Positions 58,996-64,000 of a DNA stretch of 64,000 bases are shown in pieces. The stretch spans positions 806,001-870,000 of the forward strand of contig NZ_JARHUJ010000003.1 in assembly GCF_029223285.1 (NCBI RefSeq). The letters run 5' to 3'. The notes below the pieces were generated by a model. It made no database searches. It was not told where the DNA came from and worked only from the letters and a program-made list of their open reading frames with translations. Origin of the DNA: Paraflavitalea sp. CAU 1676. GTDB lineage: Bacteria; Bacteroidota; Bacteroidia; Chitinophagales; Chitinophagaceae. Numbering within the stretch: the first letter of the stretch is position 1; each line of letters opens with the position of its first letter. The position numbers were made by a program, and so were the translations under genes.

Positions 58996-59948
58996 TATGC
59001 AAAATAGATTTTAAAGAAGACCATCGACACGATGCCTGTAAGCATTACAAACTTCACCCAATTGCTCAGCCTGTGAAACTCTTCGCTCAGTTGAGCCGTA
59101 TAGAGTTTGCGTAATATGGATACCAGCGGAACAATGATCAGCAGCACACAATACAGGGCCGACCACCACCATGCAAATGTAAGCACATATGCCTGTACTA
59201 TTGCTACAGCAGCCACCAATACGATGATCCAGGTGGCCACAAATACTTTGGATACGTTTACCCCCCACACGATCGGCATGGTGCGGCAGCCGTATTTTTC
59301 GTCTCCGGCCATGTCTTCGATATCCTTGATCACCTCGCGGATGAGGGAGATGATGAAGGCAAAACAGGCATATAAAAAGGTTATGCGCATGATCTTGGAT
59401 GCCTGCACCATGCCCTGATAATTGGGCAGGGTGATCACCTTGTAATGAAAAAGAAAGCCGATCACCATGACGGTCCAGGCAGTCAGGAGGGATATGATAA
59501 TATTACCGCTTAGCAGTTTGCGTTTAAACGTGGTAGAGTAAAACCACAGGGCGATAACACACCCCACGTTGGCCGGAGCCAGCCACCATACCCTGGTTTT
59601 CCAGGCCACGTAGGCGCTGATCAATATGCCCAGCATCGACAATACCAGGTGCCAGATGATGGCCCAGCGTCTTTTGATGATCTTTTCCACCACCATTTGG
59701 CGGGGCTTGTTGATGTGGTCGATATTGAGGTCGAAATAATCGTTGATGATATAACCGCCGGCGGCGATCAATACAGAGGCGATCACCAGCAACCCTACAT
59801 GGAATACCGATACCGGCAGACCGTATTGTTCACCGGCCTGGTGAAAGACGGGAATAATGACGCAATACAGGAACAACAACTGGGTGAATGCGATGAACAC
59901 CAGGTTTAATGAGCGTACCAACCGAAAGAAAGCTACCAGTAGTTTCAT
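58995..59948 (-). CDS. UbiA-family prenyltransferase, geranylgeranylglycerol-phosphate type
   Basis: A 317-residue membrane protein with about nine helices. The first Asp-rich motif is NDYFDLNIDHINKPRQMV (about 70-87) and the second is REVIKDIEDMAGDEKYG (about 210-226), which are the Mg2+/diphosphate sites of the UbiA superfamily. Bacteroidota members of this branch are commonly labelled geranylgeranylglycerol-phosphate geranylgeranyltransferase, by resemblance to archaeal lipid enzymes. The true acceptor here is not established. Confidence 0.85.
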   Translation of the reverse strand: MKLLVAFFRLVRSLNLVFIAFTQLLFLYCVIIPVFHQAGEQYGLPVSVFHVGLLVIASVLIAAGGYIINDYFDLNIDHINKPRQMVVEKIIKRRWAIIWHLVLSMLGILISAYVAWKTRVWWLAPANVGCVIALWFYSTTFKRKLLSGNIIISLLTAWTVMVIGFLFHYKVITLPNYQGMVQASKIMRITFLYACFAFIISLIREVIKDIEDMAGDEKYGCRTMPIVWGVNVSKVFVATWIIVLVAAVAIVQAYVLTFAWWWSALYCVLLIIVPLVSILRKLYTAQLSEEFHRLSNWVKFVMLTGIVSMVFFKIYFA

Positions 59949-60067
59949 GAAGCGCTAAGATAATCAAGAGATTTAATGAATGCCAGCGTTTACCGGCAGC
60001 AGGCAGCCAATTTTGTCGATTGCAATGCAGCAGGGGATCGTTCTTCAGATACCGGATGGGCGTCGTA

Positions 60068-60586
60068 TTAAACGCTGGCCGTATGTGTATGCAAATCCCA
60101 GTGGTCGTTCAATTTGAGTACTTTTTCGATGACATCGCGTACACAGCCCATTCCGCCGGGATGCAGGGATATATAGTGCGCCATGCCCCTGATCTCCGTA
60201 ACAGCATCGGCCGGGGCGCAGGCAAGGCCCACCGATTGCATCACCTCCAGGTCGGGTATATCGTCGCCCATCATCAGTACTTCCGCTGCCGCCAGTCCGT
60301 GTTGCTGCATGTACGCTTCCAGGCGGGCTTTCTTGTCTTTTACCCCCATAAATATATCAACGATACCCAGTTTTTGCAAGCGGTCGGTCGCAGGATCGCT
60401 GGTGGCGCCGGAAATCACCACTACCCGGTACCGTTTCTTCACGGCCAGCTGCAATGCATAGCCGTCTTTGATATTCATGCGGCGGTACTGCCCTCCTTCC
60501 AATACATATACGGTTCCATCTGTCAATACCCCATCCATATCGAATACGAAGGTGGTAATACTTTTAAACTGATCTAGAATACTCAT
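60068..60586 (-). CDS. HAD hydrolase, 3-deoxy-D-manno-octulosonate 8-phosphate phosphatase (KdsC)-like
   Basis: A 172-residue phosphatase of the HAD C0 group. The nucleophile motif FVFDMDGVLTDGTVYV (about 15-30), GATSDPATDRL (motif II), KKARL (motif III Lys) and MMGDDIPDLEVM (motif IV) match KdsC, which releases KDO from KDO-8-phosphate for lipopolysaccharide. Such HADs act as tetramers. The frame extends 23 codons upstream, but ATG 60586 starts the domain and follows a promoter-like element by 23 nt. Confidence 0.88.
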   Translation of the reverse strand: MSILDQFKSITTFVFDMDGVLTDGTVYVLEGGQYRRMNIKDGYALQLAVKKRYRVVVISGATSDPATDRLQKLGIVDIFMGVKDKKARLEAYMQQHGLAAAEVLMMGDDIPDLEVMQSVGLACAPADAVTEIRGMAHYISLHPGGMGCVRDVIEKVLKLNDHWDLHTHTASV

Positions 60587-60608
60587 AATAACGGGTAGTA
60601 ATAGAGAG

Positions 60609-60616
60609 CAAAAATA
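60609..60616 (-). promoter_or_regulatory. Putative promoter -7 element of the KdsC-like gene (TATTTTTG)
   Basis: Exact TAnnTTTG on the minus strand with the ATG 23 nt downstream. No TTG at the standard spacing; upstream lies a terminator hairpin. Confidence 0.4.
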
Positions 60617-60631
60617 GGGAATCCTTAAAAC

Positions 60632-60666
60632 AAGAACGCTGAATGGCGGGGCCATTCAGCGTTCTT
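60632..60666 (-). terminator. Hairpin terminator after the processing-protease gene
   Basis: A perfect 16-bp stem (arms 60632-60647 and 60651-60666) with a 3-nt GGG/CCC loop, 17 nt after the stop at 60684. On the minus strand it is followed by GTTTTAAGG, a short T-run. Confidence 0.7.
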
Positions 60667-60683
60667 TATACTAAAGCTATTGA

Positions 60684-62846
60684 TTAATTTTTGCTGGGGC
60701 TATTGGTATTGTACACTACATTTTGCTGAATGATCATGTCGTTGATCACATTCACCGCTTCGCCCAGGTAAATATCCCTGCTGCGCAGCGCGGTAACCCA
60801 GTTCTTGAAACGTTCCAGCTTGCCGGTATCGTATTCGAACTTCTTCAGGTCTTCGGGCAATGCTTCCACGTCGAGCGTTTTGGCCGATTTGCTGATCGAG
60901 TCGATCTCCTTACCCATTTGTTTGGTCAGTTTCTGCTCTTCCAGGAATTTCTTCAGGCTCAGCGGTTCTACTCTGTTCTCCTGTTGTTTGGCCAGCCACT
61001 CTGCACTCGTTCTCATACGAATGAAGGCTTCATTCGTTTTGATACGCTCATCACTGGCTTTCTTGATGGGGGCCAGGTCGAGGCCGTATTTCCAACGGGT
61101 ATAATCTGCTTTGGCGATCTCATCCCAGGGCAATGCATCGGGATTGTCTTTTTCGCGGTACTTGGAGTACTCTGCCAGATCGGGCAGGGCAATATCCGAA
61201 GCAACACCCCTCAATTGGGTAGAACCTCCACTGATGCGGTAGAACTTCTGCAGCGTAACCTTGACAGTACCGAGTTCGCTGTTGGGGTTGAGCATACCCA
61301 GGTTCTTATCGAGACCTATATTGCGTTGTACAGTTCCCTTTCCATAAGTAGTAGTACTGCCGATGATAACGCCACGATCATAATCCTGGATGGCAGCTGC
61401 GAAGATCTCAGAAGCAGAAGCACTGAACTCATTCACCATCACGGCCAGCGGACCATCATACAATACTGATTTATCACGATCGGGATAGATCTGCGGCTTG
61501 CCATCGCGGTCCTTCACCTGCACTACAGGGCCACCTTCGATGAAGAAGCCCACCATCTGTACTACATCGTACAGAGAACCGCCGCCATTGTTGCGGAGGT
61601 CCATGACGATGCCGTCTACTTTCTGCTCTTTCAGTTTGATGATCTCCTTGCGCACATCTTCGGCACAACGGGGACCTTTGGGATTCTCAAAATCAGCATA
61701 AAACTCGGGCAGGTAGATAAAACCGATCTTTCCCTTCACGGTGTTGATCACCGCACTGCGGGCAAAGGTTTCGTCCTGCACGATCTTATCGCGAATGAGG
61801 GTCACTGTTTTCACAGAACCATCGGCTTTTTTCAAGGTAAGGCGCACTTCCGTGCCTTGTTTACCGCGGATCACTTTTACAGCGTCTTCTACAAAGAAAC
61901 CAGCCAGGTCAACAGGCTCGGCCGGACCTTGTGCTACTTTCAGTATCTGGTCGCCTACAGCGATCTGGCCCGACTTCCAGGCGGGGCTGCCCGTGATGAG
62001 GGTACCGATCTTGATGCCACCATCCGACTCGATCAGCGATGCGCCGATACCAAAGAAGGTGCCGCTCATCTGCTCATCGAAATAGCGTTTATCCACGGGT
62101 GGGAAGAAGGTAGTATGCGGATCCATCGACTCGGTGATGGTCTTTACGAATTCATTGAAACGGTCGTCGTCGGTCACTTTCAATTTCAGGCGCTCGAATG
62201 AGCGGTCCATGATCTTCAGTACGCGGTCGCGCGCCTCTTTCTCCAGTTCGGCATCGGTCTTCGCCTTGACACTGTCTTTGCCCTTGTTCTTATCACGGGC
62301 TTCGACCAGGTCGACATAACGGTCGAGCACCATGTATTTAAGGCGCTTGCGCCAGATCTCTTTGCGTTCTGCTTCATTTTTAGGGAAGTCGAGCTTTTCG
62401 GGATCCAGGTTAACCGTTTCGTCTTTATTAAATTCGAATGGTTTGCTCAGGATGTCTCTGTATACCTGCTCGGTTTCCAGCACGCGCTTTTTTACGATTT
62501 CGGATACAGCCGGCACAAATTGTACAGGCTCGCCGAGTATTTCGTTATCGATCTTCGTTTCGTATTTCTTCAGTTGCTGAATATCAGACTGCAGCAGGAT
62601 GTTCTTGTTTTCGTCTACGTACCTGTTCGTCAGGAACTTTTTGAAGACCTCTTTGGAGAAGTTGTCATCGATCTTTTTGGGACTATAATGAACCTCGGAG
62701 AGCATTTCTCCCACATTACGGAGGATCTTTTCATATTTCGTAGCGGGTGGATTGCTGCCACCTCCTATTCCAAGCGACCGGAAAGCCACAAAAAGGCCGG
62801 CCCCCAGCACGATCAACACAATGGGCAGATTCTTCTTTTTTACCAT
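60684..62846 (-). CDS. Carboxy-terminal processing protease (S41, Prc/Tsp)
   Basis: A 720-residue periplasmic protease with one N-terminal anchor (KKNLPIVLIVLGAGLFVAF). It has an N-terminal helical domain to about residue 235, then a PDZ domain (IGASLIESDGGIKIGTLITGSPAWKSGQIAVGDQILKV). The S41 catalytic core has Ser in MVNEFSASASEIFAAA and Lys in TTTYGKGTVQRNIG. A C-terminal DUF3340-like domain (about 560-680) follows. It degrades or processes proteins from their C-terminus. ATGs at 62867 and 62846 are both in frame; a TATTTTTG element at 62874-62881 is so close to the first that the second, with a normal leader, seems more likely. Confidence 0.92.
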   Translation of the reverse strand: MVKKKNLPIVLIVLGAGLFVAFRSLGIGGGSNPPATKYEKILRNVGEMLSEVHYSPKKIDDNFSKEVFKKFLTNRYVDENKNILLQSDIQQLKKYETKIDNEILGEPVQFVPAVSEIVKKRVLETEQVYRDILSKPFEFNKDETVNLDPEKLDFPKNEAERKEIWRKRLKYMVLDRYVDLVEARDKNKGKDSVKAKTDAELEKEARDRVLKIMDRSFERLKLKVTDDDRFNEFVKTITESMDPHTTFFPPVDKRYFDEQMSGTFFGIGASLIESDGGIKIGTLITGSPAWKSGQIAVGDQILKVAQGPAEPVDLAGFFVEDAVKVIRGKQGTEVRLTLKKADGSVKTVTLIRDKIVQDETFARSAVINTVKGKIGFIYLPEFYADFENPKGPRCAEDVRKEIIKLKEQKVDGIVMDLRNNGGGSLYDVVQMVGFFIEGGPVVQVKDRDGKPQIYPDRDKSVLYDGPLAVMVNEFSASASEIFAAAIQDYDRGVIIGSTTTYGKGTVQRNIGLDKNLGMLNPNSELGTVKVTLQKFYRISGGSTQLRGVASDIALPDLAEYSKYREKDNPDALPWDEIAKADYTRWKYGLDLAPIKKASDERIKTNEAFIRMRTSAEWLAKQQENRVEPLSLKKFLEEQKLTKQMGKEIDSISKSAKTLDVEALPEDLKKFEYDTGKLERFKNWVTALRSRDIYLGEAVNVINDMIIQQNVVYNTNSPSKN

Positions 62847-62873
62847 ATAGCGTAATACTTTAGTCATTACTAC

Positions 62874-62881
62874 CAAAAATA
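62874..62881 (-). promoter_or_regulatory. Putative promoter -7 element of the processing-protease gene (TATTTTTG)
   Basis: Exact TAnnTTTG on the minus strand, 28 nt above ATG 62846 and only 7 nt above ATG 62867. It argues for the downstream start codon. No -33 TTG is seen. Confidence 0.4.
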
Positions 62882-63014
62882 ACGATAATTAAGATGGGTT
62901 GTTGTGAACTAAAATGAATATTAACAATCGGTTTTGGCCCTTGTTCGCCTTTCCGGGAAGAGGGGAAAATTGGCTGCCATGAGCGGCAATCCGTCTTCCA
63001 TAACCCGATGGGGC

Positions 63015-64000
63015 TCAATCCATCCTGCTAAAAACGAGATGACTGATGGCCCCATCATTCAAAGTGAGTGTGGTAACCCGGCCGGCGGGGTCTTTTTTCA
63101 CCGTAAAATGGCGCATAGCAGGCAGGTCCGTTGCCAAATGCCCCGAACCTATCAGGGTAACTTTAGCTTCCCCCCGACGGCCGTCGATGATGACCAGTTG
63201 CTGGTCTTTCCAGGCCAGGCGGAACATCGTTTCCAGTTCGGGGCTGTAATACATGCCGAGGTAGGCTTTGGCCGTATTTTCGTTGATCTCCTGCCGCTCG
63301 ATCTTTTCCAGTAACCATGGTTCGTCCAATACCGGAGAGTAAAACCGGAGGTATTGAGCGGCGGGCTTTCTTCCTGGCCCGAAAGCGAATTGGATCCTCT
63401 TGTTGCCATACAGGGAGAAAGAATCGACCCCTTCGGGCACCAAAGCATTCGGTCCTACCCGGAATTGTCCGTTTACACGGGAAAAATCGAAACGCGCGCC
63501 GTTTTCACTAAAGTAAATGCCTTCCCATTGTTTCAGTTTTCCGGTGTCTTTGATCAACAGCGCAGATGAGTCGGTTTTGACAGAGGTGGCTATCGTGGAC
63601 TTCACACTGCGGTCGGGTATAAACAAGACAGCCAGTTGATCGGGTTTATTATAAATGTCGTTGTCACCTCCATTGCCAAATACTATAAAACCTGTTTTCA
63701 GTTCGGGATATACGACCTGTATGGTTCGATAACCATTGAGGCCACCGTTGTGCATAAAACGTTTCCAGCCTCTCGAGGAGTCAACACTGATGCCGAGCGC
63801 ATAACTGATGACCTTACCATTGTTGAGCTTACCTCTTTCGGTGAGTTGCTCAATGTCTTTGCTGTCGCCAGCTTTAGGAGCATAAAAATTCATGACCCAT
63901 TTTGTCATATCGAGCACATTGACGAAGAGCCCACCGTCACCGAGTGTGTATACGTGCTGAAGACTGTTGTTGTAGTTCCCTTTACTGTCTTTACTATACG
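63015..64000 (-). CDS. Beta-lactamase-family serine hydrolase, C-terminal part (runs off the right edge)
   Basis: The frame stays open to the window edge, so the N-terminal catalytic SxxK region is missing and about 328 residues are visible. The segment YTLGDGGLFVNVLDMTKWV and then KRFMHNGGLNGYRTIQVVYPELKTGFIVFGNG match the end of the class C beta-lactamase/transpeptidase-like serine hydrolase domain, with HNGG as the third (KTG-equivalent) motif. A second beta-rich domain (about 130-330 of the visible part) follows, as in many Bacteroidota serine hydrolases. An internal ATG at 63917 is not the true start. Confidence 0.85.
   Translation of the reverse strand, partial: YSKDSKGNYNNSLQHVYTLGDGGLFVNVLDMTKWVMNFYAPKAGDSKDIEQLTERGKLNNGKVISYALGISVDSSRGWKRFMHNGGLNGYRTIQVVYPELKTGFIVFGNGGDNDIYNKPDQLAVLFIPDRSVKSTIATSVKTDSSALLIKDTGKLKQWEGIYFSENGARFDFSRVNGQFRVGPNALVPEGVDSFSLYGNKRIQFAFGPGRKPAAQYLRFYSPVLDEPWLLEKIERQEINENTAKAYLGMYYSPELETMFRLAWKDQQLVIIDGRRGEAKVTLIGSGHLATDLPAMRHFTVKKDPAGRVTTLTLNDGAISHLVFSRMD

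Noticed and set aside
1-64000. CRISPR arrays, tRNA or rRNA genes
   Set aside because: No regularly spaced direct repeats of about 30 nt and no tRNA-like or rRNA-like sequence was noticed, although short tRNAs can be missed by eye.

Overview
The window comes from a Bacteroidota chromosome, most likely a Chitinophagaceae-type soil or rhizosphere bacterium. Support: three secreted proteins end in type IX secretion (T9SS) sorting domains. There is a GLPGLI-family protein paired with a TonB-receptor-like barrel, a GldL-like mini-protein and a DUF2851 protein. Several starts are preceded by exact matches to the Bacteroidota -7 promoter element TAnnTTTG.

Layout. 0-8.9 kb: housekeeping and transport (truncated MFS, EamA exporter, TSUP exporter, TonB-like and GldL-like proteins, folC; then a minus-strand run of Nudix hydrolase, lutA-like, ribH, a TPR protein and pdhA). 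9.2-12.0 kb: a large T9SS-secreted repeat protein beside a perfect 23-bp palindrome. 12.7-20.4 kb: an AT-richer run of eleven small, mostly unrecognised minus-strand genes (lipoproteins, membrane proteins, DUF2071, alpha/beta hydrolase, DUF5071), probably an accessory island. 20.6-31.1 kb: TPR protein, glycogen branching enzyme, outer-membrane barrel plus GLPGLI protein, GH13 amylase and its sugar transporter. 31.3-38.2 kb: a complete retron system. 38.2-42.7 kb: hypothetical genes, an archaemetzincin-like lipoprotein, a fatty-acid desaturase and a T9SS protein. 43.3-47.8 kb: a 1508-residue GH76-GH97 fusion enzyme. 47.9-53.6 kb: glgC, glgA, a FucP-like sugar transporter and a ROK sugar kinase. 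53.6-64 kb: phosphodiester glycosidase, lipA, an outer-membrane protein, OsmC, DUF2851, Maf, a UbiA-family prenyltransferase, a KdsC-like phosphatase, a C-terminal processing protease and a truncated serine hydrolase.

The centrepiece is the retron at 31,336-38,243. It has four parts in order on the plus strand: a 1115-residue WGR plus HEAT/ARM-repeat protein; a 554-residue winged-helix SWIM zinc-finger protein starting 9 nt later; a 350-bp non-coding region carrying an msr-msd RNA gene; and a 511-residue reverse transcriptase with the retron hallmarks NAxxH, YADD and VTG. The non-coding region has its own promoter-like element, paired a1/a2 ends, an msr stem-loop with a UUU triloop, and a perfect 25-bp msd hairpin. 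As I recall the published retron classification, the ARM/HEAT + WHSWIM + RT combination corresponds to type XIII, a poorly characterised antiphage class.

The other theme is alpha-glucan metabolism, split over three loci: glgB at 22 kb, GH13 plus transporter at 28-31 kb, and glgC-glgA with sugar uptake and glucokinase at 48-53 kb. Together these suggest import of maltodextrin or glucose, phosphorylation, and storage as glycogen.
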